Both the position numbers and the translations under genes were made by a program. A DNA stretch of 64,000 nucleotides from Brachynemurus nebulosus (lineage: Eukaryota > Arthropoda > Insecta > Neuroptera > Myrmeleontidae): the NCBI GenBank assembly GCA_035578155.1, contig JAPWDM010000035.1, forward strand, positions 667,001 through 731,000, given 5' to 3'. Shown one piece after another: positions 48,835 through 62,847 of the stretch (within the stretch, counting starts at the first letter, position 1; the number at the start of each line of letters is the position of its first letter). The notes below the pieces were generated by a model. That model was not told the DNA's origin. It saw only the letters and a list, made by a program, of their open reading frames with translations, and made no database searches.

Positions 48835-49389
48835 AAAAACGCCGTGAGCAGCGCGGCCCCATCACGGAAATCGAATTTTTCCTTTCATCTTCGGTATTGA
48901 ATGTCTACAAGCGAAATGTGATTGAAAGTCTATAAGCGATTTATCATTCTGGTGGTTTTAAAACTGACGATGAGTGTCCGGCTGATCGGGGCTTTAAAAA
49001 AAGGTTTTAAGTTTTTAAGGGCTGAATCTCAGTAAATTTCAATTTTATGCCGATAGCAATTAGCAGGAAAAAAGCCAAAACAACTTGTACGAGGACATTC
49101 CTACCCATGCTTATCCGCCAATTGCTTTTGTCTTTTATTTTTAAATATTAGAAAAGGACCTTAAATAGTAAACTGGGAGGCCTTTATGAAGATATTTTTT
49201 CTTTCCAAAAAAATCCAAAATTTTTAGCACTAGCTGGAACTCAATACACGTACAAAATTTCAGCCCTCTAGGTTTTCTTAAAGAGTCTCTAGCCGTGTTA
49301 GAAAAAAGCAAAAAAATCAAGGAAATATTGGCGAGGTAAGTGTCAAAAGTTGAAACCTCCAAAAAGCAGTGGCTGGCTATTAACTTACC

Positions 49390-49396
<7 letters not shown>
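48835..49396 (+). repeat. Dispersed repeat family A, shortened copy
   Basis: Starts at gccgtgagcagcgcggcccc and follows the family order for about 350 bp, then jumps to the late units ('cagccctctaggttttct', 'gaaacctccaaaaagcag') and ends in a (TA)n array. The internal jump indicates a deletion relative to the 50470 copy. Confidence 0.8.

Positions 49397-49469
<73 letters not shown>
49397..49469. repeat. (TA)n microsatellite, 73 bp
   Basis: Pure TA array at the 3' edge of the family A copy. Confidence 0.95.
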
Positions 49470-49474
<5 letters not shown>

Positions 49475-49532
49475 TTTTTTCAGTAACTGTTATTGCAATA
49501 ACAGTTATTAGAAAATAACCGTTTAGCTCATC

Positions 49533-49618
<86 letters not shown>

Positions 49619-50213
49619 TGAGCTAAACAGTTATTTTCTAATAACTGTTATTGCAATAACAGTTACTGAAAAATAACTGTTATTTATAACAGTTATTATA
49701 GTAACTGGTATGGTATTTGGATATTTTAACATATTGTAAGATATTCGATATGCGTATAAACGGTTCTGTTAGTGAAACATGCACAGATCTATAATACTGA
49801 CGGATACCAAAGAACATTTTTTGCTTTATTGTGCTGCAATATCTGTTCAAATACTTGTCTACACAAGGATTTAGGCTTTATATACACAATATTAACAATT
49901 TTATGGATACAAAATTACAAATACAAATAGATAACTGTACAATAGACAATAGTTCATTTTTAAGGGTTTTTGAAATGTGCTACAATAGAAAATTTGTAAC
50001 TTGCCTGGGGCGTTATTATTTTGAAATTCTCCGTAGGTGGTTAAAATAAATTACTGTGATTCTTGCTTTCGAATATATTAATACTGACCTATGTTATCGA
50101 TATTTCCAAAGGAGTTATTTAAGTAACCAGTTATTGGGTATTCCAGTTATTGACGATAACTGTTATCTTTCTATACTAGTTATAAAATAACAGTTGTCGA
50201 TATATCGATCATC

Positions 50214-50217
<4 letters not shown>
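49470..50217. mobile_element. hAT-like palindromic element around a (TA)n array
   Basis: 49472-49536 is repeated inverted at 49613-49680, with (TA)n between, so the whole is a ~200-bp near-palindrome. Each arm contains the perfect 24-bp palindrome with half-site taactgttattg (at 49483 and 49642). The right part (to 50217) ends, on the - strand, with ttagagatgatcgatatatc, matching the left form taaa(a/g)atgagctaaac. This terminus style (TTAGAGATG) with ATAACTGTTAT repeats is typical of hAT-derived elements. The boundaries are partly hidden by TA arrays, and the 72-codon frame at 49831 is not recognised. Confidence 0.5.
49537..49612. repeat. (TA)n microsatellite, 76 bp, centre of palindrome
   Basis: Pure TA array flanked by inverted 65-bp arms. 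Confidence 0.95.

Positions 50218-50306
<89 letters not shown>
50218..50306. repeat. (TA)n microsatellite, 89 bp
   Basis: Pure TA array directly after the right terminus of the hAT-like element. Confidence 0.95.
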
Positions 50307-50309
<3 letters not shown>

Positions 50310-50469
50310 GCTCGTTTCGCCACATAAAACCACATCAACCATCTGATTAACAAAATGTTTATAATAGAAAATGACAAATTAATTATTAGATACTTCAATT
50401 AAAAAAATTTAAGCAATAATGGAAAAATATTTCGTAGCTACTTAAGCCTGGAATAAATTTTAAATGGAA

Positions 50470-51922
50470 ATAAAAAAAACGCCGTGAGCAGCGTGGCCCC
50501 ATCACGGTAGTCGAATTTTCCCCTTCATCTTCGGTATTGAATGTCTACAAGCGAAATGTGATTGAAAGTCTACAACCGAATTGTCATTTTGTTGGTTTCA
50601 AAACTGGTGATGAGTGTTCGGCTGATCGAGGCTTTAAAAAAAGGTTTTAAGTATTTAAGGGCTGTATCTCAGTAAATTTCAATTTTGTGCCGAAAACAGG
50701 TAGCAGAAAAAAAGCCAACACAATTCGTACGAGGACATTCCTGCCCATGTTTATCCGCTAATTGCCTTTATGTTTTAGTTTTAAATATTAAAAAAGGACC
50801 TTCAATAGTAAACTGGAAGGCCTTTATAAAGATATTTTTTCTTTCCAAAAAAATCCAAAATTTATATTTTATAAATACTAAAAATCCAAATATCCTAATT
50901 TATAAATAAACAGTGACTTTAATAACATTTTTAAATTACTTAATATGTATGTATTTCATTTGTCATAAAAGTAAGTTCACTTTTTTTTAAATTTTTTAAA
51001 ATTACTATTCGCCTACTTGTATTTAGAATAAACATAATGCTTTTAAAACACATTTAACAATAGCATTCAATTCCGATGTAAAAATGGGAGAAGTGGGGGG
51101 AAAAGTGATGCGGACTCCCTACAAGGTACTAGCTGGATACTAACTGAATACACGTACAAAATTTCAGCCCTCTAGGTTTCCTTATGGAGTCTCTAGACAT
51201 GTTAGAAAACAAGCAAAAAAATTAAGGAAATATTGGCGTAAAAATCGTGGGGGTAAGGGTTAAAAGTTGAAACCTCCAAAAAACAGTGTCTGGCTATTAG
51301 CTTAACCTGTACACCAAATTTCAGCCCTCTAGGTTTATTTGGGGAGATTTTGACCCGAACGAAACTGTTAAAAAACAAGAAAAATCATGTTCTTTTGGGT
51401 ATAAAAATGGTGGGGGTAGGGGTTAAAAGTCGAGACCCCCAAAAGGCACCCCCTTGATACTAACTCAATCCGAATACAAAATTTCAGCCCTCTAGGTTTA
51501 TTCGGGTGACCTGTGCGAGTGGTACAAACTTCCAAATTAAAACCTCCAAAAAGCACAACCTAGGTACGAACTTTATCAACACACCAAATTTCAACCCTCT
51601 ACGTTAATTCTAGGGGGCTGGGGGCCTGTTAGATCCAGCGAAAATCGTTTTTCCCCCCTCTACTCCCACCATATCATCCTAGGAAGCTGAATTTTGGATA
51701 TGTTGTAGATAATTGACCGAAACATTATTTAAAACCGGTTTGGAAAAGTTTTATTGCTTTTCCGCCCCCCACCACCCCCTTAAAGGTCGGGTCCGAAAAA
51801 AAATTTGCCCAAAATTTGACCCCACTTTGATAGTATTGTTGTGCATCGGAATAAGCCCCACTTACCAAATTTCATCTCTTAACTTCCATAGGGGGGCCCT
51901 ACACATATTAAAAGGTTGCGGG

Positions 51923-51925
<3 letters not shown>
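50470..51925 (+). repeat. Dispersed repeat family A, longest copy
   Basis: Starts at gccgtgagcagcgtggcccc and runs through all family blocks to 'cacatattaaaaggttgcggg' before the (TA)n array. The middle is a set of degenerate ~140-bp units, each with 'aaatttcagccctctaggttta' style text and a Gly-codon-like 'ggtgggggtagggg'. The 51713-52078 open frame crosses the (TA)n and is not a gene. Confidence 0.85.

Positions 51926-51987
<62 letters not shown>
51926..51987. repeat. (TA)n microsatellite, 62 bp, inside family A
   Basis: Pure TA array followed by 'cagacatctttttttttt' and 'ataatcgtgttctacgggtccg', the same downstream text seen after the array at 34808-34860. Confidence 0.95.
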
Positions 51988-51991
<4 letters not shown>

Positions 51992-52199
51992 CATCTTTTT
52001 TTTTTACATAATCGTGTTCTACGGGTCCGAAAACGGATAGCGCCCCTGGTCTCGCCTCTCGCAGCTCTTATCGTATAATAAAAAATTACGTCAATAACAT
52101 TTTTTAAATTACTTACATATTAAATTTATGTATTACATTTGAAATAAATGATAGTATATAATTATGTACTTCACTTGTTTCTTTAAATTTAGTCTGCCT

Positions 52200-53830
<1,631 letters not shown>

Positions 53831-53833
53831 CGT

Positions 53834-54322
53834 GACCGAAGTCAACGCAGCAATGGAGTTTCGGTTTCGGTCACAGAGTACCAGAGACAATATATCTATC
53901 TCTATACTACTGAAACCACTGTAACCAGTAAAGGATAGAAAATATGTTATATACGGGCACTGGGTTTACTTTATATTTGTGCGGTGATCTCTCTTTGTGT
54001 GAGTGATCGGAAGTATGTTGGCCGTGTTGTCGCATACATATGTATGATACTACTGCGAGTGTATATGGCTCCGTGTGGGGGTTCTAACAATGCCAACAAC
54101 AATCAACACAATTGACTTGTGATTGACCTACAATCATCCACTGCTACGGAGAGAGTGACTACTAAGTAGCCTCACTTGCACAGAACTGCACACTGCAGAT
54201 TTCATGAAAGAGATAGTTGCATTACCTTTGTAGTTTTGGTCTTTTTGCTGCCGAAACCGAAACTCCAATTTTGCGTCGAAACTGGCCGAAACCGAAACCG
54301 AAATTTCGGTCGGACACTATGA
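53834..54322. mobile_element. Inverted-repeat element with (gaaacc)n-like ends
   Basis: 53834-53876 ('gaccgaagtcaacgcagcaa', then 'tggagtttcggtttcggtc') matches inverted 54247-54300 ('ccgaaactccaattttgcgt', 'cgaaactggccgaaacc'). The right end has extra reiterated accgaa hexamers. These reiterated CGGTTT motifs suit a hAT-derived MITE. The interior (54030-54215) is shared with 21140-21330. Confidence 0.55.
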
Positions 54323-54329
54323 ATAATTA

Positions 54330-55570
54330 TCTAAGTTACTTATCTTGTTTAATATTCACTGATCAGTGAAAATTATTTTGATACGGGTTTACTTTTATTA
54401 TAAATTTGAAGCAGAAATATTCTGGAAAAAGTAATCAGTGAACACTATTAAATTGTAGTAAATACACAGCGCGTAGACCCAGTTTGTAGGTTATTTCACT
54501 GAAGCACCTAACGAAGTGTAATATGAGGAACCTAATGTATTGTTTATTGTTCAATAAACAGGGCCATATTTATTGCAAAATATAATTTTTATCCATGTTA
54601 TATTTTGAAAATAATTATTTGTGAAGGCACTAAAAATTGTTATTACGGAAACCACGATTAGTGCACTGGTTACAATATTACAAAGTGGCATTTGATCGTA
54701 TCTTGGTGTATCTTGTGGCTTCATTTATTCATTAGTATATTCGGTCTATATAATACGTTTATTGGTCTATCGATTATCTGACAAGGTGACCCACACTGTA
54801 TATCTGATAGCTATTTTGGCATTGAGACATAAAATTTTCAAAATTTTATTTTTTACACAAAAAAATTTCACATTAATAAAACATAATCATACAGAATGAA
54901 AACAGATTTTTGAACATAGGACAAATATAATGGAAAACTTTTCATTATTGCTAACTTCAGTGTTAAATTTTAATTGTTAATTACAAATTAATTAAAGGGC
55001 TACAAACGAAAAAAAGGTACTATAAATATCTACAAACGGTCTACAATTGATTGAAGAATATTAAGTTTTAATTTCGAAAAGTTCCCGAGCATCGTCATGA
55101 CGCCATTGACGACTAGCATCTATTTTAAAAAGTATTTTTTACTTCTAATCGCTTCCGGAAATGGACTCTAATTTTCGAATTGCATATAGAACAGAATATC
55201 TGTAATAGCAAAATCAATTCCTTTTTGATATTTAAAATAACTTCGATACAAAAAATATTCTATACCTATTTAAGTTTTTTAACCGCTAACGGGTTGACTG
55301 ACTGTGACTGTCATCTACTAACTGTAATTTTTATTGGAAAGCAATAAAATTACTTACATACTCTTCGCTTAAAATTCGTTTATAACTTAATAAATTAACT
55401 TACCACATTTTAAATTCAAATTTTACCACGTTGCTTCTGCATATCAAAAACAAATATCTTAAAATGAAGAAATGAACATATAATATTAAGAGTTTTTGAA
55501 TAATACCTTAAATATATTATTTGAACTATAAGTTTGCCAGTACAATAGGAATTAAATCCTTATTATTAAT
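54330..55570. other. AT-rich intronic stretch, nothing recognised
   Basis: No open frame, terminal repeat or repeat copy was identified here. Confidence 0.45.
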
Positions 55571-55575
55571 AAAAA

Positions 55576-56152
55576 TACCCCTGTCGCAGCATCCTGCATA
55601 ACATAGCGAATTTCTATTTACAAGAGTACGTTTTTCTCGGAAACTAGTTGATACAGAGTAATTGTAAATAAGAAAAAACCTTCTTTATGTGATTTTTCCG
55701 CCTCATTCCGCCAAATTTTTTTCACGAAAAATGTCCAAAACACTGTAAACGTTTTCACGAAATATCTTAAAAATAAGATGTTTCGTTCTTGAGTTATCGT
55801 GCAGACACATTTATATATATGTTTACTAAGTGTCCGCACGGTAACTCAAGAACGAAACATCCTATTTTTAAGATATTTCGTGAAAACGTTTAAGGTGTTT
55901 TGGACATTTTTCGTGAAAGAAATTTGGCGGAATGAGGCGGAAAAATCACATAAAGAAGGTTTTTTTTATTTACAATTACTCTCTATCAACTAGTTTCCGA
56001 GAAAAACGTACTTTTGTAAATGGAAATTCGCTATGCGACAGGGGTATTTTTTATTTACATTTTCTCTATATCAACTAGTTTCTGAGAAAAACGTACTTTT
56101 GTAAATGTAAATTCGCTATGTTATGCAGGATGCTTCGACAAGGGTATTATTA
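55576..56152. mobile_element. Near-perfect foldback of family C, plus a third partial copy
   Basis: 55576-55808 is repeated inverted at 55830-56046 with only a 21-nt spacer and few mismatches. The outer ends read tacccctgtcgcagcatcct on the left; the right end has lost the gcatcctgcat part. 56047-56152 is a further partial inverted copy that does keep the full end. The mirrored open frames at 55618 (-) and 55799 (+) both come from these arms. Family C ends also occur at 57614 and 62408. Confidence 0.8.
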
Positions 56153-56289
56153 TCTCTATTTACTCGTCTTTCCCTGATTCAGCCCAGTTTATGGTACATA
56201 AACAAACTCGTTCCGTATCTAGGCACTATATGTACCTTATGACGTATAATAGTAATTGATACATTAATTATCAAAATATTGTATTGGTT

Positions 56290-57012
<723 letters not shown>

Positions 57013-57689
57013 GTATAAAGAAATAAAATAAACATAATCAGAACTTAAAGAGTACAGTTCACAGTAGATTTAAAAAACGAAATCAAATAGCATAGCCGAT
57101 ATAGCTTATACAGGGTTGCCGCTACAACATCCATTGGGACATGAATGTGAAATACACAGTTGAATATACGTACGTGTGTGGCGCTACCCGTCCTCGTGGT
57201 AAATGGCTGAACTAAAAATATAGAAATTTTTCAAATTCTCCTATTATATGACGTCCGTCCCAAATTTTCCGTTATTACTTCTTATCACTCACTGAACCGA
57301 TTGCACACATCAGGTGGATCTAACGTCAGTATACGGACGCCACATTGTACCCGGACATCACATTAAATGCAAATGGTCAATTGATGGATAGTGCGGATAT
57401 AGAGATAGTGCGTATATGTATGTAGTTATATAGAACCATATGAGGGGTTCGTTGATAACGAGTAAAAAGTGAGTTTACAATAACGTTTTTGGTGTTTCAT
57501 TTTAACACATGATTCTTTGTAGAATTACAATAATAATGAAATTCTTTTTGGAAAAATTCGGTTATTGATCTCTTACTTTTAATAATCGATGCATGAATCG
57601 ATTCAAATGAAAAATACCCCTGTCGCAGCATCTTCATAACATAGCGAATTTCCAAATCTTGGGCACTGGCGGATCTCATCTAAGACCTG

Positions 57690-57956
57690 TACCTATTTAA
57701 AATAGTTTAGCTTTCTAAGAGTAAAAGAATTTTTAAAATCGGCTGGGTAATTAGTTTTGGTATTTTTAGGGACCCAAGAACCCAAACGAATTTTGTGCAG
57801 CATAGTTGTATCCATCTAAAATAATTTAGTTCTCTAGCAGTGAGAAATTTTTTAGCATCGGTTCGATAGCTTATTACTGGCGTTTTCGGATCTGCAAGAT
57901 CCCGGTGGACCTCATTAAAAAATCAGCTCGACCGTATATTCTAGGCGGACTTTATG

Positions 57957-58040
<84 letters not shown>

Positions 58041-59100
58041 AACCCGTTGTGTAGCATTCTACGCCGCATTTGCATCCGCAGGACAGTTGTGGATCTCAGA
58101 TAACACAACCTGTACCTATCTAAAATAGTTTACCTCGGTAATAGTAAAAAAGTTTCAAAATCGGTCAGTTATTTTATTTTTGACACTTTTAGGTCCTACT
58201 GACACTGTCAGACCTTACATAACGTAATCTATATGTATCTAAAATAGCTTAGCTCCCCAACAGTGAAAAAATTTTCAAAATCGGTCGGTTAGTTTATTTT
58301 TGACACTTTTGGATCCGATGGACCCTGGCAGACTTTACATAACGTAATCTATATTTATTTAAACTATTTTAGCTCTGTAACAGTGAAAAAATTTTCAAAA
58401 TCGGTCGGTTAGTTTATTTTTACCACTTTTGGGTCCCATAGACCCTGGCGGACCCTAAATAACGTAATGTATGTCTATCTAAAGTAGCTTAGTTCCCCAA
58501 CAGTGAAAAAATTTTCAAAATCGGTCGGTTAGTTTATTTTTGACACTTTTGGATCCCATGGACCCTGGCAGACCTTACATAACGTAATCTATATTTATCT
58601 AAAATAGTTTAGCTCTGTAACAGTGAAAAAATTTTCAAAATCGGTCAGTTAGTTGATTTTTGACACTTTTGGGTTCTACCCACCTTGGTGGACCTTACAT
58701 AACGTAATTTATATTTATCTAAAATAGTTTAGCTCTGTAACAGTGAAAAAATTTTCAAAATCGGTCAGTTAGTTTATTTTTGACACTTCTGGATCCTATG
58801 GACCCTGGCAGACCTTACATAATGTATTCTAAATCTATCTAAAATAGTTTAGCTCTGTAACAGTGAAGAAATTTTTAAAATTGGTCGTTTAGTTTATTTT
58901 TTACAATTATGGGATCAGTAAATCCTGGCGAAACTCATACAAGTCTAGTACTCTAACAGTAAGAAAAGGGTTCTAAGGATCTCATATAACTTATGGCAGT
59001 CCGTAAGCTTCTTGCGGACATCATTTAATTAATTAATTCAAATACTTTAACTTACTAACTGTGAAAAAATTTTTAAAATCGATTGGTTAATAAATTTCTG
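57690..59100 (+). repeat. Satellite array with 120-bp period
   Basis: Seven successive units from about 58117 to 58940 keep an exact 120-bp period. Each unit carries 'aa(a/c)agtgaaaaaattttcaaaatcggtc', 'tttatttttgacacttt', 'gaccctgg(c/t)(a/g)gac(c/t)tta' and 'aacgtaat'. More degenerate units with the same key words lie on both sides (57690-57940 and 58940-59100), so the array has about 11-12 units in all. A (TA)n array splits it at 57959-58036. No terminal repeats or coding content. Confidence 0.9.
57959..58036. repeat. (TA)n microsatellite, 78 bp, inside the satellite
   Basis: Pure TA array between degenerate and regular satellite units, immediately after 'ggcggactttatgtaa', which corresponds to the 'gaccttacataacgtaat' part of a unit. 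Confidence 0.95.
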
Positions 59101-59439
59101 GCCTTCTTAGGTGAGATAGAACCATGCTAATTATAATGCAATAAATGAGAAACAAAACTCTATACATGTATGTGTGTTATAACACATGTATGTGAATAGA
59201 CTTCACTTGTTCTCACAAAATTCTTTAATAAAAAAGTGAAATATTTTTATACTTCATAAAGAACTGAGATATAAATATAAATTACTTATTAGACTAACAA
59301 AGAAAGAAAACTAATAATATAATGGTGAAAATTTATATTTTCTCGAAAAATACTTAAAATAGAAAGAAATTTATAAGAATATTTTCTTCATAATTTTTTT
59401 TTCCTTTTCAACGATGTAAAAATCGAACTGTCTTATGAT

Positions 59440-59615
59440 AGGATCGAATGATAAAAAAATGGCCAGAAAACCTACTTCTGGGCATCCGACGTGTCTGGCT
59501 AACGAACTTAGCCGAGCGAATTCAGAATCCAGTCCGCACACAAAATTTCATAAGCATTAGACGTTTCGTTCGAGAGTTATCGTGGCGACACATATATGTA
59601 TATATAAATATATAT

Positions 59616-59677
<62 letters not shown>

Positions 59678-59806
59678 TTTAGTGAATATCATTTTCGTAT
59701 TCTAGGGACCTCAAAACACATTTCTGTTATGATCCCGGGCTTAGGTCCCGTCATGACACCTACTGTAATAGCGTATTTCCAGTTTCACTTTTGGAAATTC
59801 GCTAAA
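59440..59806 (+). repeat. Dispersed repeat family C, short copy with (TA)n
   Basis: 'ctgggcatccgacgtgtctg', 'gtttcgttcgagagttatcg', a TA array at 59592-59674 and the terminal piece 'ttttagtgaat...ggaaattcgctaaaa' follow as in the 56290 copy. The terminal piece shares 'tctagggacctcaaaac' and 'atgatcccgggct(t/c)aggtc' with it. Confidence 0.8.
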
Positions 59807-59982
59807 ATCGAAAAAAGAATCGATTTGTTAAGCTTCGATTAATCGATTTAAAAGTGACAGCTCTAACTGGGAGGTCTGCTGCCCTTAAACTATTTATTTA
59901 AAAAAAAATACAAAATTTATAACAAAAAGGTTAATTTTATTAACAGCAAAAACACACAAAAATCTACGTGCACTTCTATTTA

Positions 59983-60135
59983 TTAGTAAATATTAATAAC
60001 AACTTGGTTAATATTTGGTAGGACGTTTACTTTTATGACGGCTTCTAGTCTACAAGGCATCGACTTAACTAATTTTTCAGTCATTGACTTTAAAATTGCA
60101 AACCATTCTTCAATTATCAGTTTCTCAAAAGTTTA
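59983..60135 (-). pseudogene. Tc1-like transposase, C-terminal remnant
   Basis: On the - strand the frame reads IEEWFAILKSMTEKLVKSM, then PCRLEAVIK, and after a short diverged tail reaches a stop at 59985. This matches the end of Tc1-type transposases (EEW...L..SMPxRLxAVIkakG). The catalytic DDE domain is absent and upstream codons are closed by stops. It is unrelated in detail to the remnant at 10239. No flanking terminal repeats were found. Confidence 0.6.
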
Positions 60136-60862
60136 CAATTATTAGAAATTACAGTTTTCACTTCTCATCAGAATTTTGCCATTTAATCCCATTAAAAAGG
60201 ATTAGATAATTAAAATTGTCGCGCGATACTTGTCGCTTTGCAGGATAATTTCAACTGCTATAAGGGTTTTTCCGCATATAAAAAAAATAGTTTTTAGTCT
60301 ACTATACTATAACATAAGATGAGTGAAAAATAGACGCCGGCGACCTGGTATACCTTACTTTTAAGAAAATGGTTAGTACTTTTTCTCTAAGTTAAACAAA
60401 GAGGGTCCATTTCCGTTTGTAGATAAACTTAGAGAATTATGTAGATATTATGTTATAATCTGAATTCTATCTAACAATAAACAGATTTAATATTGTATAA
60501 GATGAGACATTATTTTCAACTTCCAAAATCACATTATTAAAAAAAGGAGAATTTGACCACAATTTTAAATAAAATTACATAGCACTCTCCCATAACGCAC
60601 GCTCCCATTTAACAATTATGTCGCACACAAGGTGTGTATAATGGCACCCCTCCGTGTTTTAAAGCGAATATGTTTGAATGTGTTAATGTCTAAGTAATCG
60701 TTTGTAACAGTAAATCACACAAATATATGAATCAGAAACATTAACGCCCATAACCTTTGACTTTCTCATTTAACAATTTCGCCCCAGTGGATTGCGTAAT
60801 GGGAGAGTCCTATGTAATTGTTTTCAAATGTGTAATTAATAACTTTTTCCTACGGTTTTCAG

Positions 60863-61270
60863 GTTTCCGCCTTGCAGTTAGTGGTAGGTTCATTATTAAT
60901 AGGCGCTATTGTACTCGTAGTTGGACTCGTCCAGTTGACACCGGGTGCTGATGCAGCAGACCACCGTTTCATCTTAATGGGTGCCGGACTCTCGTTAATT
61001 ATTCTAGGGTTATTATTGACTATTATACGATGTTGCTGTATACACTGTCCACGACATCCGTCACAGATTATGGTCGAGCAAGCGCAAGGTGTTAGCAGCA
61101 TCGATCAACTAATGGATAAAAATGGCGTGGTGACGTCACCATCCGAGTTAGATGTGCTAATTAAAAATCACACGAACAATCACCATCAGGAAAGTAACGG
61201 CCATACAAATTTACATTGCCATCACCACCAAAATAATATTGAAATTGGAAGTACAAGTAGTGACGCATAG
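60863..61270 (+). CDS. Last exon of a two-pass membrane protein
   Basis: Continues exon 44116-44466 in phase 0 after the acceptor at 60861-60862 and encodes residues 82-216. Residues ~86-106 (LQLVVGSLLIGAIVLVVGLV region) and ~117-136 (FILMGAGLSLIILGLLLTII) are membrane spans joined by a short polar loop TPGADAADHR. A Cys cluster RCCCIHC right after the second span could be palmitoylated. The C-terminal tail is polar and ends His-rich (NHTNNHHQE, then HCHHHQNN). With both termini on the same side it would be a small hairpin-type membrane protein. I do not recognise the family. Stop at 61268-61270. Confidence 0.8.
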   Translation, partial: VSALQLVVGSLLIGAIVLVVGLVQLTPGADAADHRFILMGAGLSLIILGLLLTIIRCCCIHCPRHPSQIMVEQAQGVSSIDQLMDKNGVVTSPSELDVLIKNHTNNHHQESNGHTNLHCHHHQNNIEIGSTSSDA

Positions 61271-61567
61271 TTATTAATAAGTGAATTAAATTAGAATTAC
61301 TTTATTTGTTGTTCAGTTTTATTTTTGTTTTTAAACAGACATAGTTATACACGTTTAAAACAAGGGGAAATATTTTATTAATTTTTATAAAATTTTGAAA
61401 AATTATATTGATATGACAAATTAATCTCTCGTGCGTTATTTCCAGGACAGTAATATTGACTGCGAAATAAGAATTAGCTAGAACTTTCGCATAGTTCGAC
61501 TATATATTATATATGACTTGTATCGTTTTTCTGACAAGTGCTTGTTATAAAACTTTTATGAAATATG

Positions 61568-61573
61568 AATAAA
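61568..61573 (+). terminator. Probable polyadenylation signal of the membrane-protein gene
   Basis: AATAAA about 300 nt after the stop codon, in an AT-rich 3' UTR; other candidate signals lie nearby, so the exact one used is inferred. Confidence 0.5.
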
Positions 61574-61940
61574 GAATTGAAACAAAAAAGTCCAATATAT
61601 TGATGTTGTTATAAAATTATTTGTAAAATTTATCATGTATTTTATAAAAATTGAGGTCAAATGGCCACAGAACAGAAAACTTTTAACAGAACAAAAATTG
61701 AAATACTGTGTATACTGTCTTATAGAAATTTCATAGCTTCCACATAATTCGTCTAAGTTGTACGCATGTACACAATTGAATACGCCGAGAATATAAGTGA
61801 ACGGCTCACTTAATCGAACATTCCCGGTAACGAAATTTTATAACTTGGTTACTTCTAATAAATAATAACTATTAAAGCATACGTCATAACTAGGATAAAT
61901 GGATTTGTATTGAAATCACTTCATAAAAAATATACAGGTT

Positions 61941-62142
61941 GTAAATAATAAACAAATATTTTACTTCGAAAAAAATACCACTTTTATTTTGAAACTGTGA
62001 CAATATTGTGTTGAACCGTCAGTTCATTTTCAAACAGAATTTTCAAACAAATTGAAAATGAACTGACGGTTCGAAACAATATTGTCAGTTTCAAAATAAA
62101 AGTAGTATTTTTTGCGAAGTAAAATATTTGTTTATTATTTAC
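61941..62142. repeat. Inverted repeat (hairpin) downstream of the gene
   Basis: 61941-62032 pairs with 62053-62142 with few mismatches around a 20-nt spacer: 'gtaaataataaacaaatatt', 'ttattttgaaactg', 'acaatattgt' and 'gaaccgtcagttcattttcaa' appear on the left and inverted on the right. Repeated 'tatacaggttgt' phrases lie on both sides (61931 and 62190). No coding content. Confidence 0.75.
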
Positions 62143-62404
62143 AAATATGGAATACCATAAAGTAACGCTCAAATCTATGAATATTAATATACAGGTTGTT
62201 AAATATACTAAAATAGCATTATATTTTTTGTTTTTGAAGTAAAAATTTCGTATCACGTAGTATCAGCAAAAAAAAAAAATGCCTGACCTTCACGCTAAAA
62301 AAGAATTAATGCTTTTGATTAAGCTAAATATTAAAAAAGAGTATGTAGAAAACTGTCAATTACACTGGAAATTAAAAACCAAGTACAACCAAAATTAAAA
62401 GAAT

Positions 62405-62707
62405 AAATACCCCTGTCGGAGCATCCTGTATAACATACCGAATTTCTGTTTACAAAAATTAGTTTTTCTCGAAAATCCGCTTACAGAGAAAAATGGTTCC
62501 AAAAACGTATCATATAATTTGCTCTTTGACATGATATAACAAAATTACAATTTTGGCAGATTTTTGCAAAAAGATCAAATTTTTTGAGGTTCTGGGCATC
62601 GGACGTGCTGAAGAACCTAGCTGAAGGGTTTGGGACTTCCAACGTTTTCACCAAATTCCATAAAAATTGGATATTTCGTTTGAGAGAGTTTATCATGCTA
62701 TCATATA

Positions 62708-62711
<4 letters not shown>
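62405..62711 (+). repeat. Dispersed repeat family C copy
   Basis: Starts tacccctgtcggagcatcct, continues with 'ccgaatttctgtttacaaaaattagtttttctcg', then 'ctgggcatcggacgtg' and 'gggtttgggacttccaacg', and ends before a (TA)n array, in the same order as the other family C copies. Confidence 0.75.

Positions 62712-62800
<89 letters not shown>
62702..62800. repeat. (TA)n microsatellite, ~99 bp
   Basis: TA array, pure from about 62712, between a family C copy on the left and a family B copy on the right. Confidence 0.95.
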
Positions 62801-62806
<6 letters not shown>

Positions 62807-62847
62807 TTATATATGGTATACCTATATGTAAATAAATAAACATATAT

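Noticed and set aside
55618..55993. Two matching ~65-codon proteins on opposite strands
   Set aside because: Both come from the inverted arms of the 55576-56046 foldback.
58080..58940. CRISPR-like array from regular spacing
   Set aside because: The whole 120-bp unit repeats, with no unique spacers, and the setting is a eukaryotic intron; it is a satellite.
60859..61101. 80-codon frame on the - strand opposite the last exon
   Set aside because: Shadow of the real + strand coding frame, which has two membrane spans and joins the first exon in phase.
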